From Robiginitalea aurantiaca (lineage in GTDB: Bacteria > Bacteroidota > Bacteroidia > Flavobacteriales > Flavobacteriaceae): a DNA stretch of 64,000 nt. The position numbers and the translations under genes were made by a program. The notes beneath the pieces were generated by a model, which saw only the letters and a list, made by a program, of their open reading frames with translations, ran no database searches and was not told the origin of the DNA. Within the stretch, counting starts at the first letter, position 1, and each line of letters starts with the position of its first letter. Location of the stretch: positions 124,001-188,000 of the forward strand of contig NZ_JAUDUY010000001.1 of NCBI RefSeq assembly GCF_030380815.1. Direction: 5' to 3'. Shown piece by piece: positions 54,504-62,443 of the stretch.

Positions 54504-55421
54504 ATGACCAATATGGAGGTTAAAGAACGTTTTTACAAGTATATACAGGATTTACAGGATCAGATAACAGGCGCGTTGGAGGCCGAGGACGGAGTAGCCC
54601 GGTTCCGTGAGGACTTGTGGCAGCGCCCTGAAGGGGGTGGAGGTCGGACACGCGTCATCGAAAATGGAAGCGTCTTCGAAAAAGGCGGAGTAAACATCTC
54701 CGCTGTTCACGGACCATTGCCAGAGAGCATGCAACAGTACTTCAAGGTAGGAAACGTTGATTTTTTTGCCTGTGGCCTGAGTTTGGTGTTGCACCCGAAT
54801 AACCCGATGGTGCCCACGGTCCATGCCAACTGGAGGTATTTTGAGATGTATGACAAGGGCGGACAGATTGTTGACCAGTGGTTCGGTGGCGGGCAGGACC
54901 TTACCCCTTATTACCTGTTCGAGGAAGATGCCATCCACTTTCACAAGGTGTGCAAGGATGCCTGTGATGCCCATCACCCCTCTTTTTACCCGGCATACAA
55001 GCAGAAATGTGATGCATATTTCTGGAACCATCACAGGGAAGAGGCGAGGGGTATCGGGGGCTTGTTTTTTGATTATTTAAAGGCAGGCCCTGAACGGACC
55101 ATTGAACAATGGGAGGCATTTGTCACTGGAGTTGGGGATTCCTTCCTGCAGGCGTACCTTCCCATTGTACAGCGGCGGAAAGGCCTTTCGTACACAGAAG
55201 ATCAAAGGGAATGGCAGGAAATACGCAGGGGGCGCTATGTGGAATTCAACCTGGTACACGATAAAGGGACGCTGTTCGGGTTGAAGACCAACGGGCGTAT
55301 TGAGAGCATCCTGATGAGTCTGCCCCCGTTCGTGCAATGGCGTTATGACCACCACCCTGCTGAAGGGAGTGCTGAAGCGGGGCTTGTCGAGGTCCTGAGG
55401 GCACCCAGGGAATGGGTATAG
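54504..55421 (+). CDS. hemF: Oxygen-dependent coproporphyrinogen III oxidase
   Basis: Oxidatively decarboxylates coproporphyrinogen III to protoporphyrinogen IX using O2. 305 residues. Family motifs are dense: REDLWQRPEGGGGRTRVIEN, VFEKGGVNISAVHG, HPNNPMVPTVHANWRYFE, WFGGGQDLTPYYLF and GIGGLFFDYLKAG, then LIYDKGT-like LVHDKGTLFGLKTNGRIESI. An alternative ATG three codons later is equally possible, with no ribosome site to decide. The enzyme is aerobic-only; no hemN was seen in the window. Confidence 0.97.
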   Translation: MTNMEVKERFYKYIQDLQDQITGALEAEDGVARFREDLWQRPEGGGGRTRVIENGSVFEKGGVNISAVHGPLPESMQQYFKVGNVDFFACGLSLVLHPNNPMVPTVHANWRYFEMYDKGGQIVDQWFGGGQDLTPYYLFEEDAIHFHKVCKDACDAHHPSFYPAYKQKCDAYFWNHHREEARGIGGLFFDYLKAGPERTIEQWEAFVTGVGDSFLQAYLPIVQRRKGLSYTEDQREWQEIRRGRYVEFNLVHDKGTLFGLKTNGRIESILMSLPPFVQWRYDHHPAEGSAEAGLVEVLRAPREWV

Positions 55422-55491
55422 GGATCGAACACCTATGCTTTCTATGGCGCTGCAAAAGCAAGCCATTTTAACGAAATTAGATGCATAAGAG

Positions 55492-56295
55492 ATGAAAAAA
55501 CAAATAATGTATCAGGTGGATGCGTTCGCCTCCGAATTGTTTGCCGGAAATCCGGCAGCTGTTTGTATTCTCGATGCCTGGTTGCCCGAGGATCTGATGC
55601 AGGCCATCGCCTCTGAAAACAATCTTTCGGAAACCGCATTTGCCTTACCGGTGGATGCCGGGTATGAAATCCGGTGGTTTACCCCTGAGAATGAAGTGGC
55701 CCTTTGCGGTCACGCTACCCTGGCAACGGCCCACGTCCTCTTTGAAACCGGAAAAGTCAATGAGGACAGAATCCAGTTTTTGAGCCGTGAACGCGGTTTG
55801 CTACATGTCAGCCGGGAGAAGGACCAACTGGTCCTGAATTTTCCCTTGGACCCTCCTGAGGCCGTAGTCCTTCCGGAAGGACTGGCCGGGGCCATGGGGG
55901 CCCATCCGCAAGCCTGCTACCGGGGGCAGACGGACTACCTGCTTATTTATGCTAAACAGGGGGATGTCGAGGCCCTGAACCCGGACTATTCCCTGTTACA
56001 GCGGATCGATTGCAGGGGGATCATCGCCTCAGCCCCGGGGGATGGTGTGGATTTTGTTTCGCGTTTTTTCGCACCCGGGTGCGGGGTTCCTGAGGACCCT
56101 GTAACAGGCTCCGCCCATACCCTGCTGATTCCTTACTGGCACAACCGGTTATCGAAAACCAAAATGATAGCCCAGCAACGCTCACCTAGGGGAGGTGAGC
56201 TGCAATGTGAGTACCTGGGAGATCGTGTTCGTATCGGGGGCCGCGCTGTAACCTATATGAAGGCAGAACTGTACCTGCCACTCACTAATTTTTAA
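55492..56295 (+). CDS. PhzF-family isomerase
   Basis: A 267-residue two-domain diaminopimelate-epimerase-fold protein. The catalytic glutamate is in SENNLSETAF (Glu47), and VDAFASELFAGNPAAVCIL, NEVALCGHATLATAHVLF and CGVPEDPVTGSAHTLLIPYW are conserved family segments. Members isomerise phenazine precursors, but most genomic copies have unknown substrates; no phenazine genes are present. It lies between hemF and hemB with 70-bp and 12-bp gaps, apparently in the heme operon. Confidence 0.92.
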   Translation: MKKQIMYQVDAFASELFAGNPAAVCILDAWLPEDLMQAIASENNLSETAFALPVDAGYEIRWFTPENEVALCGHATLATAHVLFETGKVNEDRIQFLSRERGLLHVSREKDQLVLNFPLDPPEAVVLPEGLAGAMGAHPQACYRGQTDYLLIYAKQGDVEALNPDYSLLQRIDCRGIIASAPGDGVDFVSRFFAPGCGVPEDPVTGSAHTLLIPYWHNRLSKTKMIAQQRSPRGGELQCEYLGDRVRIGGRAVTYMKAELYLPLTNF

Positions 56296-56307
56296 CTAAC
56301 AAAAGCC

Positions 56308-57300
56308 ATGGATCTACTTAGAAGGAACCGAAGATTGCGACAGAACCCTGCCATCCGCGCTTTGGTAAGGGAAACCAGCCTAACCCCCGACGATTTTTTA
56401 ACACCACTTTTTGTGGTTGAGGGTAAGGGAATCAAAGAGGAGATCCCCTCCATGCCGGGATATTTCAGATTAAGCCTTGATAATTTGCGCAAAGAAGCCA
56501 CAGAATTATGGGATTTGGGGTTAAAAGCAGTATTACTTTTTGTAAAAGTCCCCGATGCGCTTAAGGATAATACAGGCAAAGAGGCCCTGAATCCGGAAGG
56601 GTTGATGCAGCGGGCGATCCAAACGGTAAAGGATGCCTGTCCCCAGATGCTGGTTATGACAGATGTCGCTTTGGACCCCTTCTCCAGTTACGGACATGAC
56701 GGGATCGCTCATAGGGGGCAGATTCTGAACGATGCGACTGTGGAGGTGCTCTGCGCCATGAGTGTTTCACATGCTCAGGCAGGGGCGGATATGGTAGCCC
56801 CCAGTGATATGATGGATGGCCGTATTCTTGGAATCCGGCAAGCCCTTGACTCTGAGGGTTTTGAAAACACCGGGATAATGAGTTATAGCGCAAAATACGC
56901 CAGTGCTTTTTACGGACCGTTCCGCGACGCCCTGGATTCGGCCCCATCCAGTAGCGAAGATGCTCCGACGGATAAGAAATCGTATCAGATGGATCCCGGG
57001 AATCGTCGTGAAGCCTTTTTGGAAACAGCTGCCGATATTGAAGAAGGCGCTGATATTGTTATGGTCAAGCCGGGATTGTGCTATCTGGATATTGTCAGGG
57101 ATTTGCGCGAAGCGTTTGATGTTCCGATCGCCGTATATCAGGTGTCGGGAGAATACGCCATGTTGAAAGCAGCCGCAGACCGCGGATGGCTGGATCACGA
57201 CAGTGTAATGCTGGAACAGTTGACTGCTATAAAAAGAGCCGGTGCAGACCTTATCGCATCGTACTTCGCAAAGGAAGTGGCCGGGCTTCTGAGAGGTTAA
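56308..57300 (+). CDS. hemB: Porphobilinogen synthase
   Basis: Condenses two 5-aminolevulinate molecules to porphobilinogen. 330 residues. Active-site lysines are Lys196 in IMSYSAKYASAFYGPF and Lys254 in IVMVKPGLCYLD. The metal-binding loop reads DVALDPFSSYGHDG (119-132), with aspartates instead of the three cysteines of zinc enzymes; it should therefore use Mg2+ (and possibly K+), the common form in many bacteria. It is the last heme gene of the operon, 12 bp after the PhzF gene. Confidence 0.98.
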   Translation: MDLLRRNRRLRQNPAIRALVRETSLTPDDFLTPLFVVEGKGIKEEIPSMPGYFRLSLDNLRKEATELWDLGLKAVLLFVKVPDALKDNTGKEALNPEGLMQRAIQTVKDACPQMLVMTDVALDPFSSYGHDGIAHRGQILNDATVEVLCAMSVSHAQAGADMVAPSDMMDGRILGIRQALDSEGFENTGIMSYSAKYASAFYGPFRDALDSAPSSSEDAPTDKKSYQMDPGNRREAFLETAADIEEGADIVMVKPGLCYLDIVRDLREAFDVPIAVYQVSGEYAMLKAAADRGWLDHDSVMLEQLTAIKRAGADLIASYFAKEVAGLLRG

Positions 57301-57498
57301 AGCCTATGTAGTTCAGAAACCACAGTTTTAAAAATACTAAACGGTATATAAAACGAGGCTTGAGGGATCCAGATCCGCGCTACCAGCTGGGTACAGCAGG
57401 AAAGAGGAATTATTCGGATTTCTTTGATGACAACCCAACAGGGTGAATGTCCTGGAATTAGTGTATTAATTGTATCTTCGGAGGTATAAGAAACCACT

Positions 57499-58599
57499 AT
57501 GGGATTACTGCTGCTCTACGCATTTGTTTCTGTCTTTTTCTCCTTTTTGTGCTCCATCCTGGAGGCTGTTCTGTTGAGTATCACCCCTACGTTTATCAAC
57601 ATCAAAAAAAAGGAAGGTAAGCAGTATGCGAAAACCCTTGAGGATCTCAAAAAGGACGTGGACCAGCCACTGATTGCCATTCTTACCCTAAATACCATTG
57701 CGCATACCGTCGGTGCCATTCTCGTTGGTGTGCAGGCTAAGGTCGCCTATGCCGAACTATATGGGCAGGCCGAACGCACGATCCTTGGAGTAAAGGTCAC
57801 TGAGGACCTGATGGTGGGGATTGTCTCCACTGCAATGACAATGCTAATCCTGATTGCTTCCGAAATCATTCCAAAGACCATCGGGGCAACGTACTGGAAG
57901 CAGCTCGCCCATTTTTCGGCCGTCGTCCTCAAATGGATGGTATGGCTGCTTAAGATTACCGGGTTGATGTGGCTGCTGCAACTCTTTACCCGATTGATCG
58001 GTAAAAGCCACCATGGGAGTGTACTGAGCAGGGAAGACTTCTCTGCTATGGCCGAAATTGCCCATGAAGAGGGAGTTTTTGAGGAATCTGAGTCCAAGGT
58101 GATTAAAAACCTGCTGCAATTCGAAGAAGTATTGGTCAAAGATGTGATGACCCCGCGGACCGTGATGAAAATAGCTCCTGAAAAACAGACCATCGAGGCA
58201 TTTTTCAAAGAGAACCCCAGGCTCCGGTTCTCCAGGATCCCTGTCTATGGCGAGCGGGAAGATATTATCACGGGTTTTGTCCTGAAGGACAACGTGCTCG
58301 AAGCGATCATCGAACAAAACGGGCACAAACCCCTTTCGGACCTCAAAAGGAACTTGCTGGTTACGGACCGGGAGACGCCCATTCCCCAACTTTTTGAAAT
58401 TTTTATCCGCAAACGCGAACATATCGCCCTGGCAGTAGACGAATACGGTACGGTTAGCGGACTCGTGACCATGGAAGATGTGATAGAGACCTTACTCGGG
58501 CTCGAAATCATGGATGAGAGTGATAATGTGGAGGACCTGCAACTGCTGGCCAGGCGTAAATGGGAAGAGCGCGCGAAGCGATCCGGGATAATTGAATAG
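57499..58599 (+). CDS. CNNM (DUF21) and CBS-pair membrane protein
   Basis: A 366-residue inner-membrane protein: an N-terminal CNNM/DUF21 domain with several helices (about 1-175; FLCSILEAVLLSITPTFINI, TLNTIAHTVGAILVG, IPKTIGATYWKQLAHFSAVV). A pair of CBS domains follows (about 200-330; VKDVMTPRTVMKIAPE, ALAVDEYGTVSGLVTMEDVI). The usual CorC/HlyC C-terminal domain is absent; the chain stops soon after the CBS pair. Relatives transport Mg2+ or are annotated hemolysins; transport of divalent cations is the better inference. It is 198 bp downstream of hemB and 6 bp before ogt. Confidence 0.9.
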   Translation: MGLLLLYAFVSVFFSFLCSILEAVLLSITPTFINIKKKEGKQYAKTLEDLKKDVDQPLIAILTLNTIAHTVGAILVGVQAKVAYAELYGQAERTILGVKVTEDLMVGIVSTAMTMLILIASEIIPKTIGATYWKQLAHFSAVVLKWMVWLLKITGLMWLLQLFTRLIGKSHHGSVLSREDFSAMAEIAHEEGVFEESESKVIKNLLQFEEVLVKDVMTPRTVMKIAPEKQTIEAFFKENPRLRFSRIPVYGEREDIITGFVLKDNVLEAIIEQNGHKPLSDLKRNLLVTDRETPIPQLFEIFIRKREHIALAVDEYGTVSGLVTMEDVIETLLGLEIMDESDNVEDLQLLARRKWEERAKRSGIIE

Positions 58600-58605
58600 A
58601 AGCTG

Positions 58606-59079
58606 ATGCTCGAGGCTACAATACCCACACCTTTAGGGACTGCCCGTATCATTGGGGATCACAAAGGAATCACTGAAATAAGTGTTACTGATGATGCGAT
58701 CGCAAATCATGTGGTTCCAGCTGCCCTCGAACCAGCCTGCAGGCAGCTTCGGGAGTATTTTGAGGGATCTCGTGAAACCTTTGATATCCCACTACATCCG
58801 GAGGGTACCCCATTTCAGCGCAAAGTTTGGGCTGCCCTTTTGGAAATTCCTTTTGGACAGAGAATTTCCTATCTGGAACTGGCAAAACGATTGGGCGATC
58901 CTAAATCGGTTCGGGCTGTGGCTGGAGCCAATGCCAAAAACCCTGTTTGGATCCTGATTCCCTGCCATAGGGTCATTGGAACTGATGGCTCACTAACCGG
59001 TTATGCCGGAGGTCTTTATCGGAAAAAATGGCTTTTGAACCATGAGAGTCCTTCCAGGCAGACTGTTTTATTTAGTTGA
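58606..59079 (+). CDS. ogt: Methylated-DNA-protein cysteine methyltransferase
   Basis: Repairs O6-methylguanine by moving the methyl group to its own cysteine. A 157-residue protein with the PCHRVIG active site (Cys120), preceded by FQRKVWAALLEIPFGQRISY (DNA-binding helix with the arginine finger) and VRAVAGANAKNPVWILIPC. The C-terminal GYAGGLYRKKWLLNHE is typical. It is translated 6 bp after the CNNM/CBS gene. A short hairpin follows immediately. Confidence 0.96.
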   Translation: MLEATIPTPLGTARIIGDHKGITEISVTDDAIANHVVPAALEPACRQLREYFEGSRETFDIPLHPEGTPFQRKVWAALLEIPFGQRISYLELAKRLGDPKSVRAVAGANAKNPVWILIPCHRVIGTDGSLTGYAGGLYRKKWLLNHESPSRQTVLFS

Positions 59080-59081
59080 AT

Positions 59082-59104
59082 AACAAACTGAGGAGTTTGT
59101 TTTC
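59082..59104 (+). terminator. Hairpin after ogt, possible terminator
   Basis: AACAAACT (59082-59089) pairs with AGTTTGTT (59094-59101) across a 4-nt loop, then only TTC. A moderate stem with a weak T run. Confidence 0.5.
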
Positions 59105-59165
59105 TGATTTATCAGGTGTCCTGTTGGGATAATATAGCAGATTAGCGCAAAAAGCTTCCGCTATA

Positions 59166-59257
59166 TCTGAGATTCTTCTCTCAGAAATCCAAAATGGGTT
59201 TGAAATACCGACCAGGGGGTCGGAAACCCCAATTTTGACCTGATACGGCCATTTTGG
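59166..59257 (+). other. Structured intergenic region upstream of the exonuclease gene
   Basis: Three helices can be drawn: TCTGAGA/TCTCAGA (59166-59172 with 59179-59185); CCGACC/GGTCGG (59208-59213 with 59218-59223); and CCAAAATGG (59189-59197) with CCATTTTGG (59249-59257). The outer 9-mer can also pair partly with ACCCCAATTTTG just inside it, so the folds compete. It lies in the 250-bp gap before the exonuclease gene and could be its 5' leader or a regulatory RNA. No known motif recognised. Confidence 0.4.
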
Positions 59258-59329
59258 CAGGAAAGCGCACCTTTAAACGAAGTATAAATTCAGTTTTAGA
59301 AGATACCTTCAACCCTTTATCCGACACCT

Positions 59330-60043
59330 ATGATCTCGAGGATTCCTTTAGGCGATATTCTTTTTTTAGATATAGAAACGGTCCCCCTGGCATCTGATTT
59401 TGGGATGCTTCCCGAAGAGGCTCAGGAACTTTGGGCACTAAAGACGCAATATCAGCGCAAGGAGGAATACACTCCGGAAGCGTTCTATGAAAGGGCAGGT
59501 ATCTGGGCGGAATTCGGAAAAATAGTATGCATCTCTGTAGGCTTCTTTCTGCATACCCAGGACGGGCGAACTTTCAGGGTTCGCAGTTTTACGGGTGAAG
59601 AAAAAACACTGCTCGTGGAGTTCAGTGCATTATTGGAATCTCATTTCGGGGGCAGGCAACATCTTTTGTGTGCGCACAATGGAAAGGAATTTGATTTTCC
59701 GTATTTGGCGCGCCGCATGATCATTCTCGGCATTGAATTGCCTCAGAAGCTGTCTATGTTTGGGAAAAAACCTTGGGAGATCCCGCATCTCGACACCATG
59801 GAATTGTGGCGGTTTGGGGATTTCAAACATTACACCTCCCTGAAATTACTGGCCCATGTATTGGGAGTGCCTTCTCCCAAAGAAGACATCGATGGCAGCA
59901 TGGTCAGAGATGTGTACTATGAAGAGAAGGACCTGGAGCGCATCGTAGAGTATTGCGAAAGGGATGTAGTTACGGTGGCGCAGGTTTTCCTGAGATTGCG
60001 GAATGAGGGGTTGTTGAGGGAAGATCAAATCGTCAATGTTTAG
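59330..60043 (+). CDS. DEDD-type 3'-5' exonuclease (PolB exonuclease-like)
   Basis: A 237-residue predicted 3'-5' exonuclease related to the proofreading domain of DNA polymerase B. Acidic motifs: Exo I LFLDIETVPL (Asp14, Glu16), Exo II CAHNGKEFDFPYLARR (Asp122), and Exo III YCERDVVTVAQ (Asp212). HYTSLKLLAHVLGVPSPKED is the conserved C-terminal part. The gene appears complete. Two detached copies of its C-terminal coding region (residues 160-237, and about 197-237) occur 1.8 and 3.6 kb downstream, diverged by roughly a quarter to a half at the protein level. DNA repair or RNA processing is inferred. Confidence 0.92.
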   Translation: MISRIPLGDILFLDIETVPLASDFGMLPEEAQELWALKTQYQRKEEYTPEAFYERAGIWAEFGKIVCISVGFFLHTQDGRTFRVRSFTGEEKTLLVEFSALLESHFGGRQHLLCAHNGKEFDFPYLARRMIILGIELPQKLSMFGKKPWEIPHLDTMELWRFGDFKHYTSLKLLAHVLGVPSPKEDIDGSMVRDVYYEEKDLERIVEYCERDVVTVAQVFLRLRNEGLLREDQIVNV

Positions 60044-60124
60044 GAATTTTCGTCTTCCCCTTGAGTTATTATTCATGACAGATATGGTTATTAACTACAT
60101 TCAATTATGGAATTCTATTAACCC

Positions 60125-61066
60125 ATGAAAATCGACATTTCTATATCCGATAATGTTAATCGTCAGTTCAAAGACAAGATGGGGGGTCAAGAACTTAAGA
60201 ATGGATTCATAATTGATCCTGATATTGGCACCAATAATGCCAAATGCATTTATATCGAGTTCCCGGGTTGTTTAGAACTGTATCATTTCGGATCAACTCA
60301 ATTTAAAGAGCCTATAGAAATGCACACAACCAATCCGATAGATTCTGACTGGTTGTTGATACATATTAATCTTTCCAAATTTAGCCAGCAAAAAAAAGTT
60401 GGTGATGACACTATATCCTTTCAGCGAAACCTGCCCATCGGTATTTTATTCTGTGGACCAGGCTTAGAAATGAATACGTTAATTCCTCCTGGAATTGAGA
60501 CAGAAGTACTTTCGATCCGATTTAATAAAGAGTTTATAATATCATATTTGGCTGATACAAGGAAATCAATTGATATAAACCGGCATATAGCCTATGAAGA
60601 TATAGATGATGTATTGAGCACAGCACTAGTTCATATTCTGAATACCATGAATAATAAGCTTTCCTGTCATGCCCACCTCCTGAATTTCCTGGATCATTTT
60701 TTCGATAAAATATCTAAGCATCAAAGACCACGTGGCATTGATAAACTTCATCCTGAAGATCTCCAGCGCATTATGGAGGTTTCTTCATTGTTGAGGAATC
60801 CTCTTGACGATAATACTCCCTCTTTGGAAGAATTATCAAAGCAAGCGCATATGGGTATAACCAAGTTTAAGGAATCATTCAAATTGGTCTTTGGACTGGC
60901 TCCTCTGCAATATCGAAAGCGGATTAGAATGGAGTATGCCCGGGAAGAGCTAATGAAAAATAAAAATTCGGTAACTGAATTGAGTTATAAACTTGGTTAT
61001 TCTCATCCTTCAAATTTTACCGCAGCGTTTAAGCGGTTTTTTGGGAGGCTGCCTTCTTCTTTTTGA
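60125..61066 (+). CDS. AraC-family regulator in AT-rich accessory segment
   Basis: A 313-residue regulator with an N-terminal sensor part (GCLELYHFGSTQFKEPIEMH, then PIGILFCGPGLEMNTLIPPG) and a C-terminal double HTH: SLEELSKQAHMGITKFKESF and NSVTELSYKLGYSHPSNFTA, then AFKRFFGRLPSSF. Base composition is clearly different from the core: for example 20 of 60 bases G or C at 60541-60600 against 31 of 60 at 58141-58200. This suggests recent acquisition. It is the first gene after the intact exonuclease; the likely target is the adjacent SnoaL-like gene, by position only. Confidence 0.88.
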   Translation: MKIDISISDNVNRQFKDKMGGQELKNGFIIDPDIGTNNAKCIYIEFPGCLELYHFGSTQFKEPIEMHTTNPIDSDWLLIHINLSKFSQQKKVGDDTISFQRNLPIGILFCGPGLEMNTLIPPGIETEVLSIRFNKEFIISYLADTRKSIDINRHIAYEDIDDVLSTALVHILNTMNNKLSCHAHLLNFLDHFFDKISKHQRPRGIDKLHPEDLQRIMEVSSLLRNPLDDNTPSLEELSKQAHMGITKFKESFKLVFGLAPLQYRKRIRMEYAREELMKNKNSVTELSYKLGYSHPSNFTAAFKRFFGRLPSSF

Positions 61067-61080
61067 AATCCGGCTTTTTG

Positions 61081-61095
61081 CACTGGGAATTCGAC
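61081..61095 (+). repeat. Direct near-repeat, left copy
   Basis: CACTGGGAATTCGAC, 14 of 15 identical to CACTGGAAATTCGAC at 61850-61864. It starts 14 bp after the AraC stop. In the matching frame it reads HWEFD, like HWKFD at the head of the second exonuclease fragment. With its partner it bounds the SnoaL-like gene. Confidence 0.45.
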
Positions 61096-61159
61096 TTTTT
61101 TCATTAGCCAGATAACCTTTACCTGAGGCATCTTTGGGTTAATTTAAAATTCAAAGATC

Positions 61160-61735
61160 ATGTATAAAAAAGTCTTCATCCTTTTTTCTTGTCTATCTAT
61201 TAATGCCGTAGCAATTAGTCAGGATCCGCTGGCCGGGCAAACTGAGATCAACAAAGAAATTGCCGGGAATTTTTACAAGGACCTTTGGTTCAGCAATAAT
61301 ACCGATAAGTACATTAAATATGTCGCTGACACTTACACAGTTCACGATATAGGGGACCGAAAGGGTGTCACAGAGCCCGCTGTCGAACAAAAGAATATCG
61401 CCGATTTTTTCTGGGCCAATGGGGATCTTAAACCCAAGTTTGACTTTCAAATCGCAGAGGGAGATTTAGTGGCTACCCGCTGGATTGCCAGTTATGAACC
61501 CAAAACCCTCACAGGAAAAATATTTATCGGGTCAAAACCTATCCCGATCATCAATGTCCTGCGGTTTGAGAACGGCAAAATCGTGGAATTTTGGAACCAC
61601 AGGCATGACATTGATACAAATCAAACCATGAAGTATGTTTTAAAAGGCCTGTTGATAGGTTTGTTGATTGCTCTAGTGCCCTCAATTTATGCCTTCAGAT
61701 TAAGAAGAAAATTTAGAAAAATGATGCAACAATAG
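61160..61735 (+). CDS. Exported SnoaL-like/ester-cyclase-fold protein with C-terminal membrane helix
   Basis: A 191-residue protein: signal peptide (MYKKVFILFSCLSINAVAIS), a SnoaL/NTF2-like domain with the family pattern FYKDLWFSNNTDKYIKYVAD, then FWANGDLKPKFDFQIAEGDL, VATRWIASY and NVLRFENGKIVEFWNHRHD, and a C-terminal helix (YVLKGLLIGLLIALVPSIYA) followed by basic RRKFRKMMQQ. The anchor with a positive inside tail suggests the domain faces the periplasm. Polyketide-type chemistry cannot be assumed. It follows the AraC gene by 93 bp and lies between the two direct near-repeats. Confidence 0.85.
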   Translation: MYKKVFILFSCLSINAVAISQDPLAGQTEINKEIAGNFYKDLWFSNNTDKYIKYVADTYTVHDIGDRKGVTEPAVEQKNIADFFWANGDLKPKFDFQIAEGDLVATRWIASYEPKTLTGKIFIGSKPIPIINVLRFENGKIVEFWNHRHDIDTNQTMKYVLKGLLIGLLIALVPSIYAFRLRRKFRKMMQQ

Positions 61736-61849
61736 GAAACACAGAAATGTAACTATGCCAATAGTGTTTTAGGTGCAAACCTGAGCCGATAGATGCAAAC
61801 ATACCTCCACAAATAAATCTGTCGATTGTTTATATTTTAGAAATTATAC

Positions 61850-61864
61850 CACTGGAAATTCGAC
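61850..61864 (+). repeat. Direct near-repeat, right copy, at the fragment boundary
   Basis: CACTGGAAATTCGAC, 14 of 15 identical to the element at 61081-61095. Its TGG is the first codon of the second exonuclease fragment, so the repeat and the breakpoint coincide. Confidence 0.45.
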
Positions 61865-62089
61865 GATTTTAAGCACTACACCTCGCTAAAACTCATGGCT
61901 TACGTGCTGGGAATACCCTCCCCAAAAGAAGATATTGACGGGAGCATGGTAAGAGATGTTTACTATGAAGAGAAGAACCTGGAACGCATCGTCCATTACT
62001 GCGAAAGGGATGTGGTCACCGTGGCCCAGATCATTTTAAGGCTGCGAAATGAGCCATTATTGACTGAAGACCAAATCATTCATGTTTAG
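61853..62089 (+). pseudogene. Detached C-terminal fragment of the 3'-5' exonuclease (copy 2)
   Basis: Encodes WKFDDFKHYTSLKLMAYVLG through to DQIIHV and the stop: 78 codons colinear without gaps with residues 160-237 of the intact gene, including the Exo III YCERDVVTVAQ. It has no start or N-terminal domain, so it cannot make an active enzyme; an internal ATG at 61895 is fortuitous. DNA differs from the intact gene at many third positions, so it is not a fresh duplication. Sequence before codon 160 and after the stop is unrelated to the intact gene's flanks. Confidence 0.85.
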
Positions 62090-62094
62090 AGGCT

Positions 62095-62223
62095 TTAAGC
62101 CAGCCGGTGCTGCCCATCGTCCACCCTGTAGAGAGTAAAGGGAATACAGTGTAACACTTCATACAACTCCTTGTCTTTTATCATAGGCAGGGCATGAATA
62201 TCCAATACCCGTTTCAACCCTCC
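62095..62223 (-). pseudogene. Possible tail of a lost gene, minus strand
   Basis: A 42-codon open stretch ending in TAA with protein-like composition: LKRVLDIHALPMIKDKELYE, then VLHCIPFTLYRVDDGQHRLA. No start codon with a plausible ribosome site; upstream in frame there is a stop. It converges on exonuclease fragment 2 with 5 bp between the two stops. It may be the C-terminus of a gene that once flanked that exonuclease copy. Protein family not recognised. Confidence 0.35.
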
Positions 62224-62289
62224 TCAATCGTTATATCGTCAGCATTAGAACTAAAGGACTCTATAAACCTTAAATGAGAAACCTTTTAG

Positions 62290-62439
62290 CTTAAGCTTTG
62301 TTTGTTTTGGGATAGCCTTGCCGATAGGTTTCTTGTGAATGAAAATAAGATCGAAGCCATAAGAATATGTCAAGCCATTTTTAAATTAGATTGTTATCAC
62401 GCCAATGTCAAACAAATGCTGGATAAAATAAAAATATAA
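62290..62439 (+). pseudogene. C-terminal TPR remnant
   Basis: An open frame of 49 codons after a stop: LADRFLVNENKIEAIRICQA, then IFKLDCYHANVKQMLDKIKI and TAA. The pattern matches the last TPR of Bacteroidota hydrolases and TPR proteins (WDSLAD, KIEAIRICQAIFKLD, NVKQMLDKIK). No N-terminal part is left. It ends 4 bp before the S41 peptidase ATG, suggesting these two were once neighbours in a donor genome. Decayed or truncated gene. Confidence 0.55.
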
Positions 62440-62443
62440 GATT

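Noticed and set aside
57361-57400. tRNA-like words on the minus strand (CAGCTGGTAGCGC followed by GGATCTGGATCC) between hemB and the CNNM gene
   Set aside because: There is no T-arm (GGTTC) or acceptor stem, and the anticodon-like arm has only a 2-nt loop. At most a decayed remnant; more likely chance.
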